DNA of 51,354 nt from Gudongella sp049310905. GTDB lineage: Bacteria; Bacillota; Clostridia; Tissierellales; Tissierellaceae. Below, piece by piece: positions 8,818 to 17,661 of this stretch (the first letter of the stretch is position 1; each line of letters begins with the position of its first letter). The stretch spans positions 1 through 51,354 of the forward strand of contig NZ_JBMEMN010000022.1 of NCBI RefSeq assembly GCF_049310905.1, read 5' to 3'. The notes under the pieces are model-generated. The model saw only the letters and a program-made list of their open reading frames with translations. It had not been told where the DNA came from and did no database searches. Both the position numbers and the translations under genes were made by a program.

Positions 8818-9630
8818 CTAAACTTCCTGCTCAGCCGTAATTTCAGAGATCAGAAAGTATGATATGCCGTTCTCCTGATACTTGCCCTTGATAATATATT
8901 TCTTGCCATTCTTGATTTCATCGTTAATCATTCTGTAAACCTTGGAATTGTTTTGCTGAACCCAGAAACAATCACCTGCACTATCCAGGTCATCCTTTGC
9001 CATTGGGTACTGATCCAGCTCAAATTTCTCCGGAGTATTTCCCAGAACCGTCTTAAATGTGTCTTCCTTAGGGATTTTGGTCTTTATAAGCATACTGTTC
9101 TTACGGGTGTGGACGAATCCGTAGGACAGGATATTAAGAGGATTGACATTCTTTAGGTAAATATTTGAGCTTGGATTGTCGGTCTGAATTATGAACGTCA
9201 GATAGTCCTTGTCCTGAACCAGATGAAGAGCCAGTGCAAAGGTCAGTGACCCAAGTCCTTCTCCCTCGTGGGCAGGATCCACCAATAGGGTCCACTCATG
9301 GGCTATCTTTGGATCTGACACATTTCCAACCACACAAAGCTTTGCAACAGGTATGCCATCAATCAGAAATCCTGCAGTCAAGCCCGCTCCAATTGTTCCA
9401 AAGTTTGCAAAGGTCCAGTCCGGCGCAGCCATTCCAGCTCCATAGGCTTTTTCATTTAACTGGACCATCTCATAGGTAAAATCGTACCCTTGAGTGGTTG
9501 CCGGATCAATAAATATCGTCTTGAAGGGAAAACCTTCCATGAGGGCTTTGTATTTATCCCAGTGTAATCTATTGACTACTACAAATACCTCTAAATTCAA
9601 TTTCTCATATTTCTTTAACATCTCTTTCAT
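8818..9630 (-). CDS. GNAT-family N-acetyltransferase in the arginine operon
   Basis: A 270-aa protein whose central part looks like a GNAT fold: the strand LCVVGNVSD, then EWTLLVDPAHEGEGLGSLTF, where EGEGLG stands for the acetyl-CoA pyrophosphate loop. About 110 N-terminal and 90 C-terminal residues are not recognised. The frame is open to 9714 inside argG, but GGGAGG just before the ATG at 9630 marks the start; it begins two bases after the argG stop and its ribosome site overlaps the last argG codons. The substrate is unknown. Position between argG and a deacetylase suggests acetylation of glutamate, ornithine or citrulline, which I cannot verify. Confidence 0.65.
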   Translation of the reverse strand: MKEMLKKYEKLNLEVFVVVNRLHWDKYKALMEGFPFKTIFIDPATTQGYDFTYEMVQLNEKAYGAGMAAPDWTFANFGTIGAGLTAGFLIDGIPVAKLCVVGNVSDPKIAHEWTLLVDPAHEGEGLGSLTFALALHLVQDKDYLTFIIQTDNPSSNIYLKNVNPLNILSYGFVHTRKNSMLIKTKIPKEDTFKTVLGNTPEKFELDQYPMAKDDLDSAGDCFWVQQNNSKVYRMINDEIKNGKKYIIKGKYQENGISYFLISEITAEQEV

Positions 9631-9632
9631 TT

Positions 9633-10811
9633 TTATTCCTCCCATTCTAAGTTTGATAATCTTTGCTGCATCGAATATAATTTTATGAAGCCATTTGCTT
9701 CCGTCCCACTCCATTTTGATTGCTGTGCATACATTGCTATATTTTCGTTAACTAAAGAGTTAGGTGAACTAAGTTCCACCACCTGGATGCTGTTAGGCTC
9801 AACCTTTATTTTGACAGTTCCACTTACTCTCTTCTGAACTGAATCTGTATACGCCTCGATATTTTTTACCAAAGGCTCATAATACAGTCCTCCATAGACC
9901 AAGTCTGACCACTCAGTGGCAGCCTGTTTATTGAACATTATCTGTCTTTTTGTTAAAACAATCTGTTCCAGTTTCTTGTGAGCTTCAACTAGGGCCAACA
10001 ATGTCGGAGATTCAAACATTATTCTTCCCTTTATTCCAATTATGCAATCCCCAACATATATTCTGCTTCCATATCCATATGATCCTAAGATTGCGTTAAG
10101 CTTTGAAATGAGCTCCACTCCCTTAATATCCTGATCATTCAATTTAATGGGAAGGCCCTTTTCAAACTCAATCTTCAGATACTCCTCCGTTTTTGATTCA
10201 TCCCTTTTTGTCAGTGTATATGCAAAGCTGTCTGGTTCCTTGTTCTGATCAATTTCTGTTCCTGAAACAGTAATACCAAAGATATTCTCATTGATGGAGT
10301 ACTTTTTAAGGTCCTTGTCAACTTCAAATCCTTTTTCTTCAAGGTATTCAATCTCTTTCGCTCTTGTAATATTCAATTCCTTTATTGGTGCAATAATATC
10401 CGCATTTGGATTTAGGGTAATCAAGGATGCTTCAAACCTAACCTGATCATTTCCTACAGCCGTTGAGCCGTGAGCAACTGAATCCGTTCCTTCCTCTTTG
10501 GCAATCTTGAGGATTTCCTCTGCAATGATATATCTATCAGCACACATTAAAGGATATTCATCTTCATAAAGACCATTTAGCTTTATCAAATACTGAATGA
10601 TATTTTCATAAATGACCTCTGTGGCATCTACTGTGTAGTGCTTTATACTTCCAAGCGACTTTGACTTTTCTTCAATTTCCTTTAGCTTATCCTCATTAAA
10701 TCCTCCAGTATTTACAACAGCTGTAATAACATCATAACCTCGCTCTTTTAGATATTGAACACAAAACGTGGTGTCTAATCCTCCTGAAAAAGCCAACACT
10801 ACTTTCTTCAT
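9633..10811 (-). CDS. argG: Argininosuccinate synthase
   Basis: A 392-aa cytosolic enzyme that condenses citrulline with aspartate using ATP. The N-terminal PP-loop AFSGGLDTTF binds ATP; further family features are the motif AHGSTAVGNDQVRFE and the citrulline/aspartate-site sequences SINENIFG and GRIMFESPT. The length is normal for the family. The ATG overlaps the argH stop by four bases (ATGA), so the two are translationally coupled. It is the second gene of the T-box operon. Confidence 0.95.
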   Translation of the reverse strand: MKKVVLAFSGGLDTTFCVQYLKERGYDVITAVVNTGGFNEDKLKEIEEKSKSLGSIKHYTVDATEVIYENIIQYLIKLNGLYEDEYPLMCADRYIIAEEILKIAKEEGTDSVAHGSTAVGNDQVRFEASLITLNPNADIIAPIKELNITRAKEIEYLEEKGFEVDKDLKKYSINENIFGITVSGTEIDQNKEPDSFAYTLTKRDESKTEEYLKIEFEKGLPIKLNDQDIKGVELISKLNAILGSYGYGSRIYVGDCIIGIKGRIMFESPTLLALVEAHKKLEQIVLTKRQIMFNKQAATEWSDLVYGGLYYEPLVKNIEAYTDSVQKRVSGTVKIKVEPNSIQVVELSSPNSLVNENIAMYAQQSKWSGTEANGFIKLYSMQQRLSNLEWEE

Positions 10812-12202
10812 TTCTTTACATCTCCCATCTCTTCGTTTAAGAACTCTTTGCCTCGTTCTATTGCTTTCATGACTGCCTCTCTTGCAGGACCTCCAATAAG
10901 ATTTCTTGCATTTACACAGGTCTCAACTGAAATTTCCCTGTAAATATCTTCTTCTATAAGATCGCTAAACCTTTTGAAGTTCTCAACTGTAATCTCTGAC
11001 AGCTTCTTGTTTTGCTTTATAGCGAAATTAACGATTTGACCGGATATTTCATGTGTCTCTCTAAAAGGAACTCCTTTTTTTACCAAATAATCCGCAAGAT
11101 CGGTAGCATTGGTATAACCCTCCTCTGAAGCTTCATACATTCTGTCTTTGTTGAACCTTATGGTTTTAATCATTCCGGTAAACATATCTACACAAGCTTT
11201 TACAGTGTCAATAGCATCGAAAACTGCTTCCTTGTCCTCCTGCATATCTTTGTTGTAGGCTAGAGGCAGTGATTTCATTATAGTCAATAAAGTCATGTTT
11301 GATCCGTAAACTCTGCCGGTTTTTCCTCTTATCAACTCAGCAACATCTGGGTTTTTCTTTTGTGGCATTATACTACTGCCTGTACTAAAGCCATCGTCCA
11401 TCTCCACATAACCAAATTCTCCAGATGCCCAAAGTATTATCTCTTCGCAAAACCTGCTAAGATGCATCATTATTATTGACAGATCTGAGGCAAGCTCTAT
11501 TGCAAAGTCCCTATCACTCACACCATCCAAGCTGTTGTAGGTGATATCATTGAATCCAAGCAATTGGCAAGTGTATTCCCTATCCAGATCAAATGTTGTT
11601 CCCGCCAGTGCGCCTGAACCCAAGGGCATAATCATTATTCTTTTCTTTGCATCAAGTAGCCTTTCCATATCACGCCTGAACATTTCAAAGTAAGCCATCA
11701 GGTAGTGTGCCAGGGTCAGAGGCTGTGCCTTCTGCAAATGAGTATATCCCGAAAGTATAGTGTCCAGATTGTCTTCAGCTATCGATATCAAAGCTTCCTC
11801 CAAATTTTTCAACAGTTCCACCAAAAGGTCCACTTCTGTTCCCAGATACATTCGAAAGTCCGTGGCGACCTGGTCGTTCCTGCTTCTACCAGTATGAATC
11901 TTCTTACCTAAGTCGCCAATTCTTTCAGTTAATGTCGCTTCTATGAAGGTATGGATATCTTCATGCTCCATACCAATTTGCAACTTTCCATCCTCTATGT
12001 CTTGAAGCATTTCATTTAATGACATTTCAACCTTAACAGTCTCATCTTCAGTGAGTACTCCACACCTGTTTAAGGTCTTTGCATGGGCAATGCTTCCCAA
12101 AATATCCTCTCTATATAACCGCCTATCAACGTGAATTGAGGATTGGAAATCAAATGCTGCCTTATCAGTTTGATTCTCAAAACGACCACCCCATAGTTTC
12201 AC
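10808..12202 (-). CDS. argH: Argininosuccinate lyase
   Basis: A 464-aa fumarase/aspartase-superfamily enzyme that splits argininosuccinate into arginine and fumarate. Motifs include KLWGGRF at the N-terminus, TGRSRNDQVATD, SGYTHLQKAQP and the signature GSSIMPQKKNPD with its catalytic serine. Translation starts at GTG 12202; GGAGAGG lies eight bases upstream. It is the first gene of the operon, directly downstream of a T-box leader, so it should be induced when the matching tRNA is uncharged. The order argH-argG is reversed compared with most bacteria. Confidence 0.95.
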   Translation of the reverse strand: MKLWGGRFENQTDKAAFDFQSSIHVDRRLYREDILGSIAHAKTLNRCGVLTEDETVKVEMSLNEMLQDIEDGKLQIGMEHEDIHTFIEATLTERIGDLGKKIHTGRSRNDQVATDFRMYLGTEVDLLVELLKNLEEALISIAEDNLDTILSGYTHLQKAQPLTLAHYLMAYFEMFRRDMERLLDAKKRIMIMPLGSGALAGTTFDLDREYTCQLLGFNDITYNSLDGVSDRDFAIELASDLSIIMMHLSRFCEEIILWASGEFGYVEMDDGFSTGSSIMPQKKNPDVAELIRGKTGRVYGSNMTLLTIMKSLPLAYNKDMQEDKEAVFDAIDTVKACVDMFTGMIKTIRFNKDRMYEASEEGYTNATDLADYLVKKGVPFRETHEISGQIVNFAIKQNKKLSEITVENFKRFSDLIEEDIYREISVETCVNARNLIGGPAREAVMKAIERGKEFLNEEMGDVKK

Positions 12203-12235
12203 TTACATCACCTCTCCATTTAAATTTGCATATAA

Positions 12236-12480
12236 AAAAATCCCGATCTCTTTAAACTAAGAGACGGGATTGCCGTGGTACCACTCAAATTGACATAAAA
12301 TATGTCCACTCAAAGCCTTATCGCTAGCTAACGTTCCTCCTACTACCAATTCAAAGGAAATCTCATTGGTCCTTTTCCCATCAGGCTTGAACATCGGGCT
12401 TCCACCATCCCCAACTCGCTATTTCAAACTACCAATAGTAATTCTCCAACTCATCGACTTAAAGTATTAATATATTGTTG
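12236..12480 (-). promoter_or_regulatory. T-box leader of the argHG operon
   Basis: Reading on the minus strand, the T-box core GAGTGGTACCACGG lies near 12286-12273. It is followed by a strong terminator stem (AATCCCG ... CGGGATT, 12271-12240) with seven T. The upstream part holds Stem I features, including GGGATGGTGGAAGCCC typical of its distal AG-bulge region. The discriminator-pairing triplet TGG is followed by T, compatible with a tRNA ending A73. I could not fix the specifier codon. An AGA (Arg) triplet at 12363-12361 lies in the internal loop expected for it, but the fold is my own hand alignment. Confidence 0.88.
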
Positions 12481-12483
12481 CTA

Positions 12484-12511
12484 ATTATATCAAAATGACT
12501 TTCAATGTCAA
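12484..12511 (-). promoter_or_regulatory. Sigma-A promoter of the argHG operon
   Basis: On the minus strand, a perfect -35 TTGACA (12511-12506) and a perfect -10 TATAAT (12489-12484) are separated by 16 bases. Transcription would start about 12478, immediately before the T-box Stem I. Confidence 0.85.
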
Positions 12512-12534
12512 GTACAAGTTTGATTTTAAATGTT

Positions 12535-13629
12535 CTAGACGTTAAATCTGAAGTGAACCACATCTCCGTCTTTCATAATGTAATCTTTTCCTTCTATCCT
12601 GACTAGACCTTTTTCCCTTGCTGATGCCATGCTTCCACCATGTGCCATAAGGTCATCGTAATGAATTACCTCTGCTCTTATAAAACCTCGTTCAATATCA
12701 GAGTGTATCTTGCCGGCTGCCTGTGGTGCAGGGGTTCCAATCTTGATGGTCCATGCCCTTGACTCCGGTTCACCGGCAGTCAGGAAACTCATAAGACCAA
12801 GGAGTTTGTAGCTTGCCTGTACAAGCTTGTCCAGACCAGATTCGGAAAGCCCAAGGTCATTTAAGAATTCTTTTCTTTCCTCTTCGTCCAATTGCGAGAT
12901 TTCCTCTTCAATTTCTGCACTTACTACAACAACTTCTGCTCCTTCTGTTGCGGCAAAATCTCTTACAATTTTTACATAAGGATTGTCATCCTCTGATCCC
13001 ACATCTGATTCAGATATATTTGCAATATAGATTATGGGCTTTGAGCTGAGCATATTCAATGACCTAAGAATTGCCGCTTCATCAATTGTAAGATCAAGAG
13101 TCCTGAGTGACTTGCCTTCTTCCAATACCGCAAGAGCCTTCTTTATTACATCCGCTTCAAGTCTCATTGATTTATCATTCTTGGCAAGCTTCTGTGCTTT
13201 GTCAAGGCGTCTTTCCAAAAGCTCCATATCTGACAGCATCAGTTCAATGTTAATGGTCTCAATATCCCTTAAGGGGTCAATTCCTCCGGAAACATGTACA
13301 ACATCCTCATTCTGGAAGCATCTTACCACATGGACAATTGCTTCAACTTCTCTTATGTGTGCCAGGAACTTGTTCCCGAGTCCTTCTCCCTTGCTAGCTC
13401 CAGCCACTAGTCCTGCAATATCATAAAATTCTATTGCCGTTGGAACTATCTTTTTTGAATTATAGATTTCTGCAAGCTTATAAATCCTTTCATCTGGTAC
13501 TGCAACCACACCTACATTTGGTTCTATTGTACAGAAGGGGTAATTTGCTGATTCCGCACCTGCATGGGTTATTGCATTGAATAATGTACTTTTTCCTACA
13601 TTAGGTAGTCCTACTATTCCAAGTTTCAT
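12535..13629 (-). CDS. ychF: Obg-family ATPase/GTPase YchF (EngD)
   Basis: A 364-aa ribosome-associated P-loop NTPase. The G1 motif GLPNVGKST is near the N-terminus, DIAGLVAGASKGEGLGN is the G3 region, and a C-terminal TGS domain ends in VHFRFNV. A coiled-coil arm (about residues 125-205) is characteristic. The family prefers ATP and is linked to ribosome and stress physiology. It has its own promoter (13711-13683), and no clear terminator is seen before the arg promoter starts 24 bases downstream of its stop. Confidence 0.95.
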   Translation of the reverse strand: MKLGIVGLPNVGKSTLFNAITHAGAESANYPFCTIEPNVGVVAVPDERIYKLAEIYNSKKIVPTAIEFYDIAGLVAGASKGEGLGNKFLAHIREVEAIVHVVRCFQNEDVVHVSGGIDPLRDIETINIELMLSDMELLERRLDKAQKLAKNDKSMRLEADVIKKALAVLEEGKSLRTLDLTIDEAAILRSLNMLSSKPIIYIANISESDVGSEDDNPYVKIVRDFAATEGAEVVVVSAEIEEEISQLDEEERKEFLNDLGLSESGLDKLVQASYKLLGLMSFLTAGEPESRAWTIKIGTPAPQAAGKIHSDIERGFIRAEVIHYDDLMAHGGSMASAREKGLVRIEGKDYIMKDGDVVHFRFNV

Positions 13630-13682
13630 TTTAAATTCCTTTCTATATATGAATTATTATCGATTCTTATCCATGAGTAAGA

Positions 13683-13711
13683 ATTATATCCTAAATTACT
13701 TTGGATTGCAA
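13683..13711 (-). promoter_or_regulatory. Sigma-A promoter of ychF
   Basis: On the minus strand, -35 TTGCAA (13711-13706) and -10 TATAAT (13688-13683) are spaced by 17 bases, about 50 bases before the ychF start. Confidence 0.7.
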
Positions 13712-13770
13712 CGGATTAATCGCTTCTGATAAGATTATATCATAAGGTGCAGGATAGCGGAGTGTAGATT

Positions 13771-13798
13771 TTGACCTTGCGCAATATTCTTGTATTAA
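13771..13798 (+). promoter_or_regulatory. Probable promoter of the TtcA-like gene
   Basis: A -35 TTGACC (13771-13776) and -10 TATTAA (13793-13798) are spaced by 16 bases, about 70 bases before the TTG start. Confidence 0.55.
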
Positions 13799-13874
13799 TC
13801 AGATATTTGTTATAAACTAGTAATATTAGTTTGATACACAAAGTAAATTGGGATTTTAGATGGAGTGATTTAAA

Positions 13875-14744
13875 TTGAGTGAAAAAATTTCAGAGATAGC
13901 AGGAGAAGGCTGTGAGATTCTGGCTCCTTTCAATGATAGGAAACCTTTGAAGGATATAGAAAGAAGCATCATCAAGACCTACAGAAAGCATGTCTGGACA
14001 AAGTTTATAAAAGCAGTAAAGGAATATGAACTTATACAGGACGGGGATAAAATCGCCGTAGCCGTATCTGGTGGAAAAGACAGTCTGTTGATGGCTAAGC
14101 TCTTCCAGGAACTAAAAAAATATGGGACCCAGAACTTTGAAGTGGAATTTATTGCAATGGACCCTGGCTACCATCCAGATATTCGTGAACTGCTTGAGGA
14201 AAATTGCAAGTACTTGGACATACCTGTTCACATATATGAAGCAAATGTATTTGAAGTTGCAGATAAAATTGCCAAGGACTATCCTTGTTATATGTGTGCG
14301 AGAATGAGAAGAGGAGCACTTTATGGAAAAGCCCAGGAATTGGGTTGTAACAAGCTGGCTCTTGGACATCATTATAATGACGTGATTGAAACTACAATGC
14401 TAAATGTCCTTTGTGCTGGTAACTTCAAGACCATGATGCCTAAACTAAAGGCACAAAACTTTGAGAATATGGAACTTATCAGGCCGATGTATCTTGTTGA
14501 AGAAAAATATATTGAACGGTTTATTCAGAATGCAGGGATTTGGCCACTTAATTGCGCCTGTATGGTTTCTGCAAAAAAAATCGGAAACAAGCGTCATGAA
14601 ATAAAGGACCTTATTGAAAAACTTAAGGATGATTTTCAAAATGTTGACAGTTCAATTTTCAGAGCCGCTCAAAATGTAAATATGGAAGGAATTCTCGGGT
14701 GGGAAGAAGATGGTGAGAAGCATTCCTTTCTGGATGAATATTAA
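13875..14744 (+). CDS. TtcA-like tRNA-thiolation PP-loop protein
   Basis: A 289-aa ATP-dependent sulfur-transfer enzyme of the TtcA/TtuA group, which thiolate tRNA bases. The PP-loop AVSGGKDSLL is near residue 60. Cysteines in CYMCARMRRG and NCACM are those expected to hold a catalytic Fe-S cluster, and GHHYNDVIETTMLN is a family motif. Translation starts at TTG 13875 with GGAG nine bases upstream. The C-terminus (GWEEDGEKHSFLDEY) looks complete. Immediately after the TAA, in the same frame, lies the remnant of an exonuclease III gene. Whether it acts on C32 or another position is open. Confidence 0.85.
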   Translation: MSEKISEIAGEGCEILAPFNDRKPLKDIERSIIKTYRKHVWTKFIKAVKEYELIQDGDKIAVAVSGGKDSLLMAKLFQELKKYGTQNFEVEFIAMDPGYHPDIRELLEENCKYLDIPVHIYEANVFEVADKIAKDYPCYMCARMRRGALYGKAQELGCNKLALGHHYNDVIETTMLNVLCAGNFKTMMPKLKAQNFENMELIRPMYLVEEKYIERFIQNAGIWPLNCACMVSAKKIGNKRHEIKDLIEKLKDDFQNVDSSIFRAAQNVNMEGILGWEEDGEKHSFLDEY

Positions 14745-14966
14745 GGAGGAGCTTACACCTGGTGGTCATATATCACCAAGGCAAGGGAAAGAAATGCAGG
14801 CTTGAGAATTGATTATTGCCTAGTATCCAAAGAGCTTGAGGACAGGACTGAAGATGCTGGAATACTAATCGATGTCATGGGCTCTGACCATTGCCCTGTC
14901 GAGTTGAAATCAAATAGAAAAGAAGGGGTAAAATGCAATATTCACCACAAAGATTGTTTATGGTAG
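14745..14966 (+). pseudogene. Truncated exodeoxyribonuclease III (C-terminal remnant)
   Basis: Translation in the same frame as the preceding TtcA-like gene, directly after its TAA, gives GGAYTWWSYITKARERNAG, then LRIDYCLVSKELEDRT and VMGSDHCPVEL. This is the C-terminal quarter of ExoA/XthA-type AP endonuclease, including the catalytic aspartate region RIDY and histidine in GSDHCP. There is no start codon of its own and the N-terminal three quarters are missing. The homologous part ends near 14913 and the frame runs to a TAG at 14964-14966, inside the next gene. No stop or frameshift interrupts it, so the loss appears recent. Confidence 0.85.
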
Positions 14967-15580
14967 TAGTCGGGTTGTTCATATTTGCAACAGGAATTGT
15001 ACTTACGATTAATGCAGGCCTTGGGGTATCGCCTTGGGATGTATTTCATCAGGGGGTATCCAGAACTGTTGGAATTACAATAGGTCAGGCAAGCATTACA
15101 ATGGGATTTTTAATAATACTCCTGGACATTTATCTTGGACAGGCAATAGGCTGGGCTACAATAATGAATATGCTCCTAATCGGAACATTTATTGATGTTC
15201 TTATGCTTAACAATCTTATCCCAGTTGCAGAAACAACTGTTGTGGGACTTGTAATGATAATTACAGGTATCGTCGTACAGGCAACCGGATTCGCTATTTA
15301 TATTTCCCAGGGAATCGGAGCTGGTCCAAGGGATGGGCTGATGGTAGTTCTGACGAGAAGAAGTGGTAAGTCTGTAAGATTGATTAAAAGCATAATTGAT
15401 GCTACAGCTGTATCCATTGGTATCATACTTGGAGGAACCTTTGGTATTGGAACTATAATAATGGCATTTTTCGGAGGAATCATTTTCCAGACATTATTTA
15501 GAGTAATAAACTTTAAGGTTGAGAAGGTGAATCATCGATTTATTCAAGATGACTTGAAGGAAATAAGAAACAAAGCATAA
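14933..15580 (+). CDS. YczE/YitT-like integral membrane protein
   Basis: A 215-aa membrane protein with five or six hydrophobic segments, resembling the YczE/YyaS family (GVSPWDVFHQG near residue 31 and GAGPRDGLMVVLTRR near 127, two halves of an internal repeat). The function of the family is unknown; some members sit next to transcription regulators or affect secondary metabolite systems. The ATG at 14933 has GAAGGGG six bases upstream and lies inside the exonuclease remnant. A terminator follows at once. Confidence 0.8.
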   Translation: MQYSPQRLFMVVVGLFIFATGIVLTINAGLGVSPWDVFHQGVSRTVGITIGQASITMGFLIILLDIYLGQAIGWATIMNMLLIGTFIDVLMLNNLIPVAETTVVGLVMIITGIVVQATGFAIYISQGIGAGPRDGLMVVLTRRSGKSVRLIKSIIDATAVSIGIILGGTFGIGTIIMAFFGGIIFQTLFRVINFKVEKVNHRFIQDDLKEIRNKA

Positions 15581-15583
15581 AGT

Positions 15584-15608
15584 AAGGATGGCCTCGGCCA
15601 TCCTTTTT
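15584..15608 (+). terminator. Intrinsic terminator
   Basis: A perfect 10-bp stem AAGGATGGCC/GGCCATCCTT is followed by a T-run. It ends the YczE-like gene and abuts the stop codon of the convergent MBL gene. Confidence 0.85.
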
Positions 15609-16290
15609 AGATATAGAATTTTTGATTGCGTTGATCCACATTATAGACATGTGTATTACCTGATGGCAAATTGTTTATAAACTCATCGATTATTTCGAAG
15701 TTATCCCCAAAGTGCAGTGGGAAGAAATGGTTGGGGTTGGTTTTTTGGATAAAATAATTGCCACCTAAGGCAAAGTTATCTCCCAATCGAGGATCAACTG
15801 GGAAGAATGCAATATCAATCTTGTGTTGCTTGATTCTATCGATCTGGTATTTGAAGTCCTTCTCCATCTGTTTCTTTTCTTCTGTGGAGTCATCCTCCCA
15901 ATACCACCAATGAAGATCACCTGCAAAAAAAATATTCAGTCCATCCACATTCACCAGGAAAGCAACTCCCTGATCTGTTGAATTGAAGGTATCTACAGTA
16001 AAATCCATAAAATTTATCCGTTCATATGGGCCCATTAGCCTTATTCTTCCATTTGGAGACGCAATGATATCATCACTTAGGATGTAGGTAATATCATCGC
16101 TTGCAATAGTCCACCTGAAAATATCTTCATTGTAGTGATCGGGGTGGGAATGGCTTGAGAAAACAACAACTGGTTTATCAGGTAGTTCAATATCTCCTTT
16201 AAAATAGTCAAATACCATGAAATATTTCTCAGTCTCAATTGTATATCCGCTGTGATAGATATATTCAATTTTAATTTTGTCCTTTATCAT
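15607..16290 (-). CDS. MBL-fold metallo-hydrolase (UlaG-like)
   Basis: A 227-aa metallo-beta-lactamase-fold protein. The metal motif SSHSHPDHYN (HxHxDH) is near residue 56, followed by FFAGDLHWWYWED (later metal ligand Asp/His) and a C-terminal FFPLHFGDN histidine. Its relatives cleave small-molecule esters or lactones or act on nucleic acids; the substrate cannot be assigned. The frame is open to 16329, but AAGGAGG before the ATG at 16290 decides the start. It is divergent from htrA with about 125 bases between. Confidence 0.85.
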   Translation of the reverse strand: MIKDKIKIEYIYHSGYTIETEKYFMVFDYFKGDIELPDKPVVVFSSHSHPDHYNEDIFRWTIASDDITYILSDDIIASPNGRIRLMGPYERINFMDFTVDTFNSTDQGVAFLVNVDGLNIFFAGDLHWWYWEDDSTEEKKQMEKDFKYQIDRIKQHKIDIAFFPVDPRLGDNFALGGNYFIQKTNPNHFFPLHFGDNFEIIDEFINNLPSGNTHVYNVDQRNQKFYI

Positions 16291-16416
16291 CTGGTTACCT
16301 CCTTCTAGGTGTACTCTTACTTTACCCATTTTTACACAATTTCCACCTCTTTTTCATATTCCTTTCACATAGAGCTTGTATTATAAAGCTAGAGATAAGG
16401 AAAGGAGAGGTTAATT

Positions 16417-17613
16417 ATGGATTACAAGGATAAAGAATATGAAAATACAAATGAAGAGGTATTTCAGGATGATCGTACAGAAGAAACCGCTGATCAGCTT
16501 CAACCTGTGAACAAGAAAAAAGAAATCAAGCATGGGAAGTGGTTATCACTTGTAGCCTTGATTCTTTTGATATCATTTGTGGGGGGCTTAGGAGGAGCTT
16601 ATGTAGGAAATGCTTATATTTTTGACACAAGAACATCTCAAGCTTCAATCCAGCAACCATTCAGTATCAATACAAATGACAGCATCACAGCAGTTTCTGC
16701 CGTAGCAAAAAAAGGTATGAGCTCAGTAGTTGGAATAACTACTGTTGAGACACAGCAGTCATGGTTCTCGCAGCAAGATGTAAGCGGAGTAGGCTCAGGA
16801 GTAATCGTTCACAGAGACGGCTACATTCTGACAAATTCCCATGTGGTAGCAGATGGTGAAGCCAAGGAAATCACTGTAAAATTTGAAGACGGAGAAAAGA
16901 GTGAGGGTGTTGTTCTCTGGAATGACTCATTCCTTGATCTTGCGGTCGTGAAAGTGGAAAGAAACAATCTTCCTGTGGCAGTATTGGGAGATTCAGATAG
17001 ATTAACTGTGGGAGAATTGGCTGTAGCAATTGGAAATCCTTTGGGATTGGAGTTTGAAAGAACGGTGACAAGTGGCATAATATCAGGCCTCAACAGATCT
17101 GTAAGAGTAGATTCCAGCAATATCATCGAGGATTTGATACAGACAGATGCATCCATAAATCCGGGAAACAGTGGAGGACCATTGCTAAATAGCAATGGAG
17201 AGGTTGTCGGAATCAATACAGCCAAAATAAAGACTGCCGAGGGACTTGGCTTTGCAATTCCAATCAACCTCACCAAGCCCATTATTCAGGAGATAATCGA
17301 GACAGGTACCCATCAGACGGTACTTCTTGGGATTACAGGAGTATCACTGGAGGAATATGAGGCAAGACTTGGAATAGACCTTGCACCGGAATCTGGAGTT
17401 GTTGTAATTGAAGTCCAGCCGGAAAGTGCAGCAGATGAATCTGAAGTTCTACCTGGAGATGTTATTGTAAGCATTGATGATATTGAAATCTCCAACATGG
17501 GTCAATTGAGGAGAGCTCTGTACAAATACAGCACCGGCGATGCCCCAGAGCTTAACATAGTACGAAATGGTGAAAACATAACTCTAAATCCAGAATTTCG
17601 GATAAAAAAATAA
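16417..17613 (+). CDS. HtrA/DegP-like membrane-anchored serine protease
   Basis: A 398-aa S1C protease for extracytoplasmic protein quality control. A charged cytosolic N-terminus (1-41) is followed by one membrane helix (about 42-64), then a trypsin-like domain with the triad H142 (TNSHVVADG), D174 (FLDLAVVKV) and S252 (NPGNSGGP). One PDZ domain (about 305-395) ends the protein. The architecture matches HtrA/HtrB/YyxA of Gram-positives. GGAGAGG precedes the ATG. No CssRS-like genes are adjacent. Confidence 0.93.
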   Translation: MDYKDKEYENTNEEVFQDDRTEETADQLQPVNKKKEIKHGKWLSLVALILLISFVGGLGGAYVGNAYIFDTRTSQASIQQPFSINTNDSITAVSAVAKKGMSSVVGITTVETQQSWFSQQDVSGVGSGVIVHRDGYILTNSHVVADGEAKEITVKFEDGEKSEGVVLWNDSFLDLAVVKVERNNLPVAVLGDSDRLTVGELAVAIGNPLGLEFERTVTSGIISGLNRSVRVDSSNIIEDLIQTDASINPGNSGGPLLNSNGEVVGINTAKIKTAEGLGFAIPINLTKPIIQEIIETGTHQTVLLGITGVSLEEYEARLGIDLAPESGVVVIEVQPESAADESEVLPGDVIVSIDDIEISNMGQLRRALYKYSTGDAPELNIVRNGENITLNPEFRIKK

Positions 17614-17650
17614 ATCCTGAGGCCAATTAATTTGGCCCAGGATTTTTTTT
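17612..17650. terminator. Bidirectional terminator between htrA and ABC-F genes
   Basis: The stem ATCCTG-A-GGCCA / TGGCC-C-AGGAT is flanked by an A-run upstream and eight T downstream, serving both converging genes. Confidence 0.85.
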
Positions 17651-17661
17651 GCCTTGAACTT

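Noticed and set aside
13034..13426. 130-aa open frame antisense to ychF
   Set aside because: Serine-rich shadow of a conserved GTPase gene.
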